DNA from: Roseibium salinum
GTDB lineage: Bacteria > Pseudomonadota > Alphaproteobacteria > Rhizobiales > Stappiaceae
Assembly: GCF_026240905.1 (NCBI RefSeq)
Contig: NZ_JAPEVI010000001.1
Coordinates: forward strand, 310,001 to 374,000
DNA: 64,000 nucleotides
Direction: 5' to 3'
Positions 54,194 through 62,868 of the stretch are shown here, in pieces (the stretch's first letter is position 1; each line of letters starts with the position of its first letter). The notes below the pieces were generated by a model. That model ran no database searches, had not been told where the DNA came from, and saw only the letters and a program-made list of their open reading frames with translations. Made by a program: the position numbers and the translations under genes.

Positions 54194-55096
54194 ATGATCG
54201 ATATCGCTGACCTTCGCTTCCTGACGGCGCTGTCCTCCGCGCCAAGTCTCGCCGCCGCGGCGCGCAGCCTGAACGTCACTCCCCCGGCGGTTTCGCAACG
54301 GCTGGCCCAGATCGAGGACCGGCTGCACCTGCGGCTGATCGAACGCGGGCGCGGTCCGCTACGCCTCACCGCGGAAGGGGCGTACCTTATCGAACGGGCC
54401 AGTGGCATTCTCGGCGAACTGGAGACGCTGGCGGATGAGATGGCCGCACGTGCGGGACGGATCGAGGGACCGCTGCAGGTTATCGCTCCCTTCGGTTTCG
54501 GGCGGCTCCGCGTGGCGCCGATCCTTTCGCGTTTCGCCGGCGAGAACCCCGAGCTTCGCCCTTCGCTCGTCCTCAGCGAAGACCCGCTGGGAGCCATGCG
54601 GGCCGGACCCTGGGACGTGATGATCCATGTTGGACGATTGCCCGACCTGAGGATCACGCAGCGCAAGCTGGCGCCGAACCGCCGATACCTGGTGGCGGCG
54701 CCGAGTTATGCCGCGCGCTTCGGATTGCCTCGGGACCCCGGGGAGATTGCGGGCCATCGGGTGGGCGTGGTGCGCGAGGACAGGGCCGACGCTACGCTCT
54801 GGCCGCTGACCGGCCCGGACGGCGGCGAGACGAGCCTGCGCGTCCATCCCGTCTATGCCTGCAATGACGGCGAGGTAGTCAGGGCATGGGCGCTCGACGG
54901 CTACGGCATCGTGGAGCGATCCGAATGGAGCGTCTCTCAGGACTTGCAGGACGGCCGGCTGATCCGGGTCCTGCCCGACTGGTCCCTGCCCGATGCCGAT
55001 ATCGTGGCACTGCTGAACCCCCGCGCCGTCCGCGCGGCCCGTGTCGACGCATTCGTGGATCGGCTCGCGGCGGAGATCACGAGCGCCGGCGCATGA
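54194..55096 (+). CDS. LysR-family transcriptional regulator
   Basis: 300 residues: HTH IADLRFLTALSSAPSLAAAARSLNVTPPAVSQRLAQIEDRLHLRLIERG and effector domain from about 90 (GPLQVIAPFGFGRLRVAPILSRFAGENPELRPSLVL). Divergent, 94 bases from the fold-III enzyme gene, so the likely regulator of the 54099-52029 pair. The convergent neighbour is the secretion locus. Confidence 0.92.
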   Translation: MIDIADLRFLTALSSAPSLAAAARSLNVTPPAVSQRLAQIEDRLHLRLIERGRGPLRLTAEGAYLIERASGILGELETLADEMAARAGRIEGPLQVIAPFGFGRLRVAPILSRFAGENPELRPSLVLSEDPLGAMRAGPWDVMIHVGRLPDLRITQRKLAPNRRYLVAAPSYAARFGLPRDPGEIAGHRVGVVREDRADATLWPLTGPDGGETSLRVHPVYACNDGEVVRAWALDGYGIVERSEWSVSQDLQDGRLIRVLPDWSLPDADIVALLNPRAVRAARVDAFVDRLAAEITSAGA

Positions 55097-55150
55097 AGTA
55101 TCCAGGAGCAACTGAAGACCAACACGCAAAGGCGGCCTCCGCCCGCTACC

Positions 55151-56525
55151 TCAATTCACCTCGCGAAAACTCCGCCCCAATCCATCCAGAAACGGCTGCA
55201 GCAGATACGTCGCGAAGGTGCGCGCTTCGCCCTTGATGTAGATCTCCCCGTTCATGCCCGGCTGCAGCGACAGGCCCGTTTGACGCAACGCGTTTTCGTC
55301 CAGAAGCGCGCGGACTTCGAAGAACCGTTCGCCGGTCGCCTCGTTGCGGCTCGCATCGGCGGCGACATAGGTGATCCAGGCCGGGAGCGCGTCGTAGAGG
55401 CGCGGGTTGAGGGCGCTGATCTTGATGTCCGCTTGCTGGCCCGGGAATACACCGGTGATCTTGTCAAGGGGAACCTCTGCTCTGGCTTCCAGTGGGGCAT
55501 CGGCCGGGACGATCTCGCCGATGGCTTCCGCCGGGCCCACGACGCCGCCGACCGTTGCCGTGGAAAGATGGACGAGATAGCCGCGCACGGGCGCGCGCAG
55601 GGCGGTCTGAGTGCGGGCCTGCTCCGCAGCGGTCAGTTCATCGCTTATCTGCTCGATTTCCGCCAGAACCTCTGTCAGTTCCCTCGAAGTCTCGCGCCCG
55701 TCGAGCAGCCTGACGCCGTCCATCTCCGCCTGGGTTTCGCCGATACCGCTTTCCGTGGCGGCCACTTCGGCCTTGAGGTTCGACAGGTCGCTCCGGGCTT
55801 CCAGAAGCCGCAGTTCCAGATCCCAGACCTGCTGCTGAGCCATGTAGCCCATGTCGGCGAGGGACTTTCCCTTGGCAAGCTTTTCGCTCAGGATCGCGAT
55901 TCTGCTGTTCGGCGTTGCCGGTCTGATTGTTCAGCATCGACAGGCGGCGGCGCTGGCCGGTGAGGCGTTCCTGGAGGCCGCGCAGTTCGGCTGCGATCGC
56001 CTGCCGACCCTTTGTGAGCTGCCGCAATTGCTCGGAATTCAGTTTCTGCTCGATCGGCAGGCCGCCGCCGGCCAGGATAGGCAAGGCACTGCCGCCGCTG
56101 CCGCGCAGGACCAGGCCGGGGGTGGCCTGGGACGTGCTCCCCTCGTCAGCATGTGTTTTTTGCGCTTCGAGGCGCGTCCGCAGGGCGTTCAGTTCGGCGT
56201 AGCGGGCGCGCAGTTTCGTCAGCCGGGCCTGGTCCGTTGCCGGATCGAGCGTCAGGATCGGGCTGCCTTTTTCGACCAGGTCGCCTTCACGGGCGTGAAC
56301 CGCGATCACCACACCGCCACTGAGGTGCTGGAGCTTGTGATTGCGGGCGCTGGAGACGAGCGAGGCTGGCGCGATGACCGCGGAACCGAGCGGCACGAGA
56401 ACCGCCCACAGGACGAAGACGGCCAGTCCCGCAAGTACCAGCCTGCCTGCCTTTCCCGTCACCTTTCCAGGCGCGATCTCGACATTTTCGAACGGGTCCG
56501 CATCAGTGCCGGCATGGAACGTCAT
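55151..56525 (-). pseudogene. Type I secretion membrane fusion protein (HlyD/PrtE-like), frameshifted
   Basis: The frame from ATG 56525 holds the N-terminal membrane helix (RLVLAGLAVFVLWAVLVPLGSAVIAPA), the biotinyl-lipoyl segment LQHLSGGVVIAVHAREGDLVEKGSPILTL and a coiled coil up to MLNNQTGNAEQQ. There it leaves frame. IAILSEKLAKGKSLADMGYMAQQQVWDLEL and the beta-barrel/C-terminus (DALPAWITYVAADASRNEATGERFFEVRALLDE) follow in the next frame. One extra A (plus-strand TT at 55900-55901) accounts for it. Without the lesion it is a normal protein of about 457 residues, coupled to the ABC gene. Confidence 0.85.
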
Positions 56526-58267
56526 CAGGCGGCCCCGGATTTCGTTACCCCGGCCGGAACGGCAAAGCGTGCCGGATGGGTCGTCCTGCGAGGCCTCGCA
56601 GTCTCCGGCAGAGCCGAGGCAACGATCCGGCCGTTTTCGATCGTCACGGCCCGGTCAACGATGCGGGACAGCATTGGGGACCGGTTGACGAGGATGATGG
56701 CCGCCTGCTCGCGCTTCGCGTCCGCCAGCATGTTGAGCAGGGCGCCTTCGGATTTCTGATCGAGGAACAGCGCAGGCTGATCGAGCAGCAGCACCCTCGG
56801 CCGGCCGTAGAACGCGCGGGCGAGTGCGATCTGCTTGCGGCCGCCGGCGGGCAGCAGATCGAACGAATTGGAAATCACGGTCTGATAGCCCTGCGGCAGC
56901 TTCAGCACCAGTTCATGCACACCGAGCGCCTTGGTGACGCGGTAGACCTCGTCAAGTTCGGCGGCCGGGTCGAACCGGCTGATATTCTGTGCGATGGTGC
57001 CCGACAGCAGCCCCGTCTCCTCGCCGCAATACCCGATCACCTGTCCCCACTGGCCCTGGGGCCAGCGATCGCGTAGAGCACCGTCCAGCAACAGCTCTCC
57101 CGCCTCCGGCGACCTTGCGCCGGCGAGGATGGACATCAGAACCGATTTGCCCGCCCCCGGCGCACCCTCCAGCAACACCACTTCTCCGGGCCGTACGTCG
57201 AGCGAAGCTCCGGCAAGGACGGGCCTGCCGCCAAGGCCGCTGAAGACCAGATTGCGCGCACGCAAATGTCCTTCTGGCTGCGGCAGGTCCGGCCGCCTTT
57301 GCAGGCCCTTGTCCGGTCCCGTCAGGTCCTCGATGTTGTTGAAGGCCTCGAGCGACCTCAGGATATTCTCCCAGCCGCCGATGATCTGCTCGAGCGGCGC
57401 CAGGGCACGGCCGGAGATCATCGAGGCAAGGAAGATCATGCCGCCCGACATGTTGCCGCCGAGAACGAGCCAGGCGCCCCACGCCATGGTGATCACCTGG
57501 ATCGCCTGGCGGATGGCGCGGCTTGCGGCGTAAAGCGTGGAGGAAACCGTCGCGGCCTCCTCGCCGGCGACGAGCACTTCGGCCATTTTCCGCCCCCAGG
57601 CGGTCAGAAGATGCGGCACCATGCCGAAAGCCCGAACTTCCGTGCTTCTGGAATAGACGCTTTGCGCGAAGCCCGCCGCCTCGTTGTCCATGGCACGGCT
57701 ATGCTCGCGGCTGGCCTCGGTCCATTTGAAATTGAAATATCCGGCCGCCGCCATGGCGCCCAGACCCGCCACCGTCAACAGGCAGATCGACGGATGCACG
57801 AAGAGAAGCAGGGCGAGGTAAAACGGCACGAATGGAAGATCGAAAAACGAGACGAACCCCCGGGAAGAGAGAAACTGGCGCGCCATCGCAAAATCGCGGA
57901 TATAGGCGGCGGACCGGTCCATGGCGGCGGGCTGTCCGAGGCGCGCAAAGAGCTTGCGCGACACCCCGATCGCATAGACGGCCGACAGCCTTTGCGCCAC
58001 ACGCCCCCGAACGGTTTCACCTACTGCGTAGACGCAAAGGGCGAAGAGGACGATGGCCGTGATCGCCACCAGTGTTCCGCCGGACCCGGATGTCAGGACC
58101 CGGTCATAGACCTGCATCATGTGGAACGAGGGTGCGAGCAACGTCACGTTGACGAGAACGGAATAGAGAAACAGCGCGCGGACGTGCGCCGCCCCGTTCC
58201 GACGAAGAAAACCGGCAAGATGTTGTAGCGTGATACTCTGCCCAGCACCCGCCGGCTTCTTCTGCAA
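56525..58267 (-). CDS. Type I secretion ABC transporter (PrtD-like) with degenerate ATPase motifs
   Basis: 580 residues: membrane domain (about 30-300) with the PrtD/AprD signature SFHMMQVYDRVLTSGSGGTLVAIT and FVSFFDLPFVPFYLALL, then an ATPase domain. Walker A is normal (GAPGAGKS, 368-375), but the Q-loop Gln is E416 (YCGEETGLLSGTIAQNI), the signature is LPAGG (472-476), the Walker B Glu is Q497 (LLLDQPALFLD) and the H-loop His is N528. Such a protein should bind ATP but hydrolyse it poorly, if at all. It starts with TTG behind GGAGCTCC. Its natural cargo would be the oxidase next door. Confidence 0.85.
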   Translation of the reverse strand: MQKKPAGAGQSITLQHLAGFLRRNGAAHVRALFLYSVLVNVTLLAPSFHMMQVYDRVLTSGSGGTLVAITAIVLFALCVYAVGETVRGRVAQRLSAVYAIGVSRKLFARLGQPAAMDRSAAYIRDFAMARQFLSSRGFVSFFDLPFVPFYLALLLFVHPSICLLTVAGLGAMAAAGYFNFKWTEASREHSRAMDNEAAGFAQSVYSRSTEVRAFGMVPHLLTAWGRKMAEVLVAGEEAATVSSTLYAASRAIRQAIQVITMAWGAWLVLGGNMSGGMIFLASMISGRALAPLEQIIGGWENILRSLEAFNNIEDLTGPDKGLQRRPDLPQPEGHLRARNLVFSGLGGRPVLAGASLDVRPGEVVLLEGAPGAGKSVLMSILAGARSPEAGELLLDGALRDRWPQGQWGQVIGYCGEETGLLSGTIAQNISRFDPAAELDEVYRVTKALGVHELVLKLPQGYQTVISNSFDLLPAGGRKQIALARAFYGRPRVLLLDQPALFLDQKSEGALLNMLADAKREQAAIILVNRSPMLSRIVDRAVTIENGRIVASALPETARPRRTTHPARFAVPAGVTKSGAA

Positions 58268-58299
58268 TGTCGGAGCTCCAGGAATTATCGGTGAACCAC

Positions 58300-58336
58300 A
58301 GTGGCATTTCCCCCGTTAAACCGGGGTTAAGCCACT
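58300..58336 (-). promoter_or_regulatory. Two-tier hairpin between the oxidase gene and the secretion genes
   Basis: Outer arms AGTGGC (58300-58305) and GCCACT (58331-58336) enclose an inner stem CCCCG (58311-58315) / CGGGG (58322-58326). It lies in the 144-base gap between the oxidase stop and the ABC gene start. It may reduce read-through so that cargo exceeds exporter. Confidence 0.5.
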
Positions 58337-58411
58337 CTATTTTCAGCGGAATTGACATTCCTTAGGTGGAGATGGGGCGCGCTGCTCAACCTCAGGGTTC
58401 CGTGCCCCGGA

Positions 58412-61400
58412 TCAGGCGGCGCCCGCCAGATCGTCGCTCGCCACCCACTGATCATCGCCGCCGAACCAGACGCCGTCGATGTCCTTCAGGACATCCTGAC
58501 CGTATTCCACGTGCGAGGCGGTGAGCGTGCCGTCCGCATTGGCGGTGAACGCATAGTCCGCGCGGTTGCCGTCGAGGTTCACCTGATTGTAGGCGCCGCC
58601 GCCGTCATAGACGTCATCGCCCGCACCGCCGTGGAAGACATCGACACCGGCTCCGCCGCGGAACTCGTCGTTACCGGCGGTTCCTTCGAAATAGCCGCCA
58701 TTGTCACCGGCCTCGATGACGTTGACGCCGTCAGGGACCGGCGACGGCGCCAGGTCATCCATGGCGTACCACCTGGCTTCGCCGGCAAACCACACACCGT
58801 CGATGTTCTTCATGAGATCCGTGCCGTGGGCCGGATGTTCGAAACTCACCGTGCCGTCGTCGTTGCGGCTGATCGTGTAGTCGTGCCGGGCACCGTCGAG
58901 ATCCACCTGGTTGTAGCTGCCGCCGGCACCGTCATAGACGTCGTCGCCTTCGCCGCCACGGAAGATGTCGATGCCCTCCCCGCCGCGGAAGTCGTCATCG
59001 CCCCGCGTGCCGTTGAAATAGCCGCCGCTGTCTCCGGCGTCGACAATGTTGATACCTGCCGGGATCGGCTCCCGAGCGAGATCCTCAAGCGCGTACCACT
59101 TGGCCTCGTCCCTGAACCAGATGCCGTCGATGTTCTTCAGAAGGTCGGTGCCGTGGACCGGGTGTTCGAAGCTTACCGTGCCGTCTGCGTTGCGGGTGAT
59201 CCGGTAGTCCTCCCGGTAGCCGTCGAAATCCACCTGATTGTAGCCGCCGGCACCATCGTAGGTGTCGTCGCCCCCACCGCCATGGAAAGTATCCGTGCCG
59301 GCTCCGCCGCGGAACTCGTCGTTGTCCGTGGTTCCGGTGAAATAGCCCCCGTTATCTCCGGTCTCGATAATGTTTACGGCCGGCGCCTCGATGTTGGTGA
59401 TAGCGACATTGCGCACCATGCCGCGCAACTCCGCATCCGCTGCCCAGTTGGACCTGCCGACGAGGTTGCTGTCGCGCGTCACATCGGCCGGTACGACGCC
59501 CTGCCCTTCGGCAACCAGCGTACCGTTCTTGTAGAGCTGCATCAGTCCGTCCGCATTGACACTGACCTTCCAGGTTGCGGCTTCGCCCTCGGTGATCGCG
59601 TCGGCAGCAGTGATCCGATGCTTGGTGCCGTCCCGAATGATTTCGAAGGCCATATCATCGGATTTACCGTCCTGGCCGAGCCAGATATTGTCCTTTCCCG
59701 CGCCATTGCCGAAGTCGAAGACGCGCTGATAGGCACCGGCATCCAGGTCGTCGTAGCGGGCCTCGACCGTCAGCTCGAACGGACCGTCGATCTGCTCGTC
59801 TTCGACGGTGCCGACCTCGAGGGTGGCTTTATTGTCGATGACCAGGTTGCGCACCATGCCGCGCAGGTCCGCGTCCCCCGCCCAGTTGGAGCTGCCAACC
59901 AGGTTGCGGCTCCGCTCGACATCGGCGGGCACGACACCCTGCCCTTCGGCAACCAGCGTGCCGTTCTTGTAGAGCTGCATCAGTCCGTCCGCATCGACGC
60001 TGACCTTCCAGGTGGCGGCTTCGCCTTCGGTGATCGCGTCGGCGGCGGTGATCCGATGCTTCTTGCCCTCGCGGATGATTTCGAACGCCATATCGCCGGT
60101 CGTTCCAAACTGGCCGAGCCAGATATTGTCCTTGCCCGCGCCGTTGCCGAAGTCGACGACACGCTGATAGGCGCCGGCATCCAGATCGTCAAAGCGGGCC
60201 TCGACCGTCAGCTCGAATGGGCCGTCGATCTGCTCGTCTTCGATATCGTGAATCCCGGTATCATTGTCGATCGCAAGGTTGCGCACCATTCCGCGCAGCC
60301 AGCTGTCGGCCGCCCAGTTCGAGCTTCCGACAAAATTATTGATGCGCTCCACATCGGCCGGCACGATGCCCTGACCCTCGGCAATCAACGCGCCGTTCTT
60401 GTAGAGCTGCATGAGGCCGTTTGCATCGACACTGACCTTCCAGGTGGCGATTTCACCCTCGGTGATAGCATCGGCGACGGTAATGCGGTGCTTCTTGCCC
60501 TCGCGGATGATTTCGAACGCCATATCGCCGGTCGTTCCGAGCTGGCCGAGCCAGATATTGTCCTTTCCCGCGCCATTGCCGAAGTCGAAGACGCGCTGAT
60601 AGGCGCCGGCATCCAGGTCGTCGTAGCGGGCCTCGACCGTCAGCTGAAACGCACCGTCGATCTGTTCGTTTTCAATATTGTAGACCGGCGTCGACGCTTC
60701 CAGCGCAGGCGTATCGACGAGCGGCGCCATGTCGACGCCCATCAGGCTGGCGGTGGAGGGAACCCCTTGTCCGTCAACGGTCGTCAGCATCCAGAGACCG
60801 GGCACCATGACATTCGCGCCGGGGGTGTTCACTTCGATGGTGTTTGCGTCAACCACCTCAAAATCGAGCTTCAGGAACCGGCCGTCACTGTTGCGCGCAT
60901 GGGTCATTGCGCCGGACTTGGTGGCACTGACGAATTCCATCGCCGAGGCGTCGTCCACCCGGATGCGGAACGTCGCTCCGCTGTCGATGTTTTTCGGCGC
61001 TTCCAGGATCTCCGGCCGTTCCGCCAGTTCACCGTCAGGACCGTAGAGATAGGCCGGGGCGAAGACTTCGGCGTTGAGGTTCGTCAGCGGGCCGGGTGCG
61101 CCGCCGCCGCCGGAAAACACCGTGCCGTCGGGAAGGATCAGCGCCGAGGAGTGGTAGAGCCGCGCCAGGGCCTCATCGGCCTGCTGGACGACGTCGTTGG
61201 TCTGCGGATCCCAGATGGCGACACTGTAGACGGCCTGGTTGATGTCGTTGCCCTGGTCGCCGCCGCCGGATCCGCCGGTGATGGCAACGCGGCCATCGGG
61301 CAGGATTGTCAGGCCGGCATTCGTGCGGGCGTTTTCAATGTCCGCCGTGCGCGTGAACTGGGGAACGTCTTGCGACAGGTCACCCACCCAGATGCCGCCG

Positions 61401-62161
61401 TCATCGCCCAGGATCATGACCTTGTCCTGGTCGAACATGATCGAGGAATTGAGCTTGTAGGCATCGAAGGGCAGCTGGCCGATCTTTTCGGCCGATCCGG
61501 CGCCATCGGTCGTCAGGCGGTAGATGGCGTTGCCATGTGCCTCGATGACGATGACGTCGCCGGACGAGTCCACCCAGGCGTGAGGATACCACCACGAGCC
61601 GTCGAGACTGGATCCGGCACCGATCAGATCGGGCATCTCCGCGCCGGTCAGCTGCCGGAAGCCGGTTTCGGCATTGTAGACTTCGGGGATCGTCGCGCCC
61701 CGGTAATTCTCATCCCGTCCGCCGAGGACAAGAATATCGCCGTTCGGCAGCGTGAGTTCCGTGCCATACCACCGGGCCTGGGCCATATCGCCCTGTTCGG
61801 CCTCGCGGATGGTCTGAGTGCGGTAATCGAAGACAACGACATCATCGAGGCCCGCCAGCGCCTTGCTTGTTCCGTTAGCATCCCCACCCATGATGATGAC
61901 GTTGCCGGTCTTTGGATCGATCGCCATGTTCGAGCAGAAGATGTTGGTGCCCGTGGTATTCGGCAGAACCCTGTGCACGTTGGCGACCGGGTCCCAGAGG
62001 TCATAGATGAACTGACCGCCCTGCATGCCCTTTTCGTCGGTTCCGAAGGAGAGAACATTTCCGTCGGGCAGGACGATGGAATGAAGGGGAATGATCGGCC
62101 AGCTGAGAATATCGCTCCACTCGCCATCCTTTTCGACATCCTTCGATCCCGCAACGATCAT
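58412..62161 (-). CDS. Galactose/glyoxal oxidase-like copper radical oxidase with LamG and RTX repeats
   Basis: 1249 residues without an N-terminal signal peptide. Residues 1 to about 480 form a kelch-type oxidase (glyoxal oxidase N domain plus Ig-like C domain). Probable copper/radical residues are C76 (TNIFCSNMA), Y132 (ARWYGT), Y336-H337 (ARLYHSSA) and H421 (AMTHARN), matching C228, Y272, Y495-H496 and H581 of galactose oxidase; the last interval is 84 versus 85. Three 144-146-residue LamG-like repeats (about 495-925) and three 109-residue RTX-like repeats (about 930-1249) follow. It should oxidise an alcohol or aldehyde and release hydrogen peroxide outside the cell after type I secretion. 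Confidence 0.87.
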   Translation of the reverse strand: MIVAGSKDVEKDGEWSDILSWPIIPLHSIVLPDGNVLSFGTDEKGMQGGQFIYDLWDPVANVHRVLPNTTGTNIFCSNMAIDPKTGNVIIMGGDANGTSKALAGLDDVVVFDYRTQTIREAEQGDMAQARWYGTELTLPNGDILVLGGRDENYRGATIPEVYNAETGFRQLTGAEMPDLIGAGSSLDGSWWYPHAWVDSSGDVIVIEAHGNAIYRLTTDGAGSAEKIGQLPFDAYKLNSSIMFDQDKVMILGDDGGIWVGDLSQDVPQFTRTADIENARTNAGLTILPDGRVAITGGSGGGDQGNDINQAVYSVAIWDPQTNDVVQQADEALARLYHSSALILPDGTVFSGGGGAPGPLTNLNAEVFAPAYLYGPDGELAERPEILEAPKNIDSGATFRIRVDDASAMEFVSATKSGAMTHARNSDGRFLKLDFEVVDANTIEVNTPGANVMVPGLWMLTTVDGQGVPSTASLMGVDMAPLVDTPALEASTPVYNIENEQIDGAFQLTVEARYDDLDAGAYQRVFDFGNGAGKDNIWLGQLGTTGDMAFEIIREGKKHRITVADAITEGEIATWKVSVDANGLMQLYKNGALIAEGQGIVPADVERINNFVGSSNWAADSWLRGMVRNLAIDNDTGIHDIEDEQIDGPFELTVEARFDDLDAGAYQRVVDFGNGAGKDNIWLGQFGTTGDMAFEIIREGKKHRITAADAITEGEAATWKVSVDADGLMQLYKNGTLVAEGQGVVPADVERSRNLVGSSNWAGDADLRGMVRNLVIDNKATLEVGTVEDEQIDGPFELTVEARYDDLDAGAYQRVFDFGNGAGKDNIWLGQDGKSDDMAFEIIRDGTKHRITAADAITEGEAATWKVSVNADGLMQLYKNGTLVAEGQGVVPADVTRDSNLVGRSNWAADAELRGMVRNVAITNIEAPAVNIIETGDNGGYFTGTTDNDEFRGGAGTDTFHGGGGDDTYDGAGGYNQVDFDGYREDYRITRNADGTVSFEHPVHGTDLLKNIDGIWFRDEAKWYALEDLAREPIPAGINIVDAGDSGGYFNGTRGDDDFRGGEGIDIFRGGEGDDVYDGAGGSYNQVDLDGARHDYTISRNDDGTVSFEHPAHGTDLMKNIDGVWFAGEARWYAMDDLAPSPVPDGVNVIEAGDNGGYFEGTAGNDEFRGGAGVDVFHGGAGDDVYDGGGAYNQVNLDGNRADYAFTANADGTLTASHVEYGQDVLKDIDGVWFGGDDQWVASDDLAGAA
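58430..59375 (-). repeat. Three RTX-like tandem repeats (about 327 bp each) in the oxidase gene
   Basis: Each unit encodes about 109 residues of the form GDNGGYFxGTxxNDEFRGGAGxDxFxGGxGDDxYDG, then YNQVDxDGxRxDY and DGTVSFEHPxHGTDLLKNIDGIWF. The glycine-aspartate stretches are short GGxGxD calcium-binding nonapeptides, typical of C-terminal type I secretion modules. The copies are similar at DNA level too. Confidence 0.8.
59395..60680 (-). repeat. Three LamG-like tandem repeats (432-438 bp) in the oxidase gene
   Basis: Three units beginning ENEQIDGAFQLTVEARYDDLDAG or EDEQIDGPFELTVEARxDDLDAG and containing YQRVFDFGNGAGKDNIWLGQ, KHRITAADAITEGEAATWKVSVxADGLMQLYKNG. They look like concanavalin-type (LamG) beta sandwiches that bind glycans. 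High nucleotide identity between copies suggests recent duplication or gene conversion. Confidence 0.8.
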
Positions 62162-62340
62162 CCTTTGAGCCCTCGATTGAATTGAATGAGGTGCAGGGAA
62201 ATCGCAGAAAAGCGGAGCTAACTCAATATATTCCCACGTATATACTTAATACTATTAAAATCACGATCGAAGTTTAACCGTTCGTTAATTATGGTATACG
62301 CTTGAGTTCTACCTAAGGTCTAGGATCAAGTCACCAAAGG
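62162..62340 (-). promoter_or_regulatory. AT-rich upstream region of the oxidase gene
   Basis: About 180 bases, markedly richer in A and T than the surroundings (for example 62219-62320), directly ahead of the oxidase start. It very likely contains the oxidase promoter on the minus strand. I could not choose a single -35/-10 pair. Confidence 0.5.
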
Positions 62341-62853
62341 TAGACGAATACAACGTGAAACGATCTACGGTTTGTCTGGAGGTCATGGAAGGCGGTTCCG
62401 CGCCGTGTCGAGGATCCGGGGCCAGTGGCGTAGCGCGTTTCGGCTTTGATCCCGGCAATTGTCCCGGAAGACAATCCCGTCAAATGGACTTCAAGAAAAT
62501 GGCCACCTCATGGGAGGTGGCCAGTTGGGTGTGGGAGGAACACCTGGTTTGTTCTGGGTCTTGCTGACCGGCCCCGGCTAAATCCGAGGCGAGATGCTCG
62601 AAGGACTGCTCAGGAGTCGGCTGAAGTCCGCTCATGACGAGCTGGCTCAAGTGTTTGATCGGTATCCTACCCTGTTGCGTTGCCGGTCGTACGACTGGAA
62701 CCACCTGCGCCTGCACACTGTTTATGCAAGAAATTGCATTCAAATAGCCTTCTCAGGAAACAATCTTTGGCGCTCAATATCAAGCAAAAGCCCTTGAATA
62801 TCGTTCGCCAAACATCGTATAGCTGCGCCAGAAAAGCAAAGCGAAGGTCGGTT
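62341..62853. other. Non-coding stretch between the oxidase gene and the last gene
   Basis: No firmly supported coding sequence. A minus-strand terminator-like hairpin (62501-62524) and two copies of a 17-base motif are described separately. A minus-strand frame 62743-62480 (87 codons) is open, but it runs through the hairpin and has no known family; a small RNA or a short unrecognised protein are both possible. Confidence 0.45.
62490..62524 (-). terminator. Terminator-like hairpin on the minus strand
   Basis: A perfect 9-bp stem, TGGCCACCT (62501-62509) and AGGTGGCCA (62516-62524), with a 6-base loop. On the minus strand it is followed by TTTTCTT. It would end a minus-strand transcript coming from 62525-62740, or insulate the oxidase promoter. 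Confidence 0.55.
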
Positions 62854-62868
62854 ATGCAAGAAATTGCA
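62722..62868. promoter_or_regulatory. Repeated 17-base dyad, putative operator pair
   Basis: TTATGCAAGAAATTGCA occurs twice, at 62722-62738 and 62852-62868, 130 bases apart. Each has inverted arms TGCAA and TTGCA around GAAA. The second copy covers the start codon of the gene at 62854. The pair is well placed for DNA looping by a repressor. Confidence 0.55.

Noticed and set aside
52029..55096. A complete beta-hydroxyaspartate cycle operon (bhcRABCD)
   Set aside because: Only BhcC- and BhcD-family genes are present. BhcA and BhcB are absent, and the adjacent regulator is LysR rather than the IclR-type BhcR; the IclR gene nearby faces the ThDP enzyme.
58352..62185. A plus-strand open frame of about 1277 codons opposite the oxidase gene
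   Set aside because: It is the codon-bias shadow of the oxidase. Its sequence has no recognisable domain, while the minus strand gives oxidase, LamG and RTX domains.
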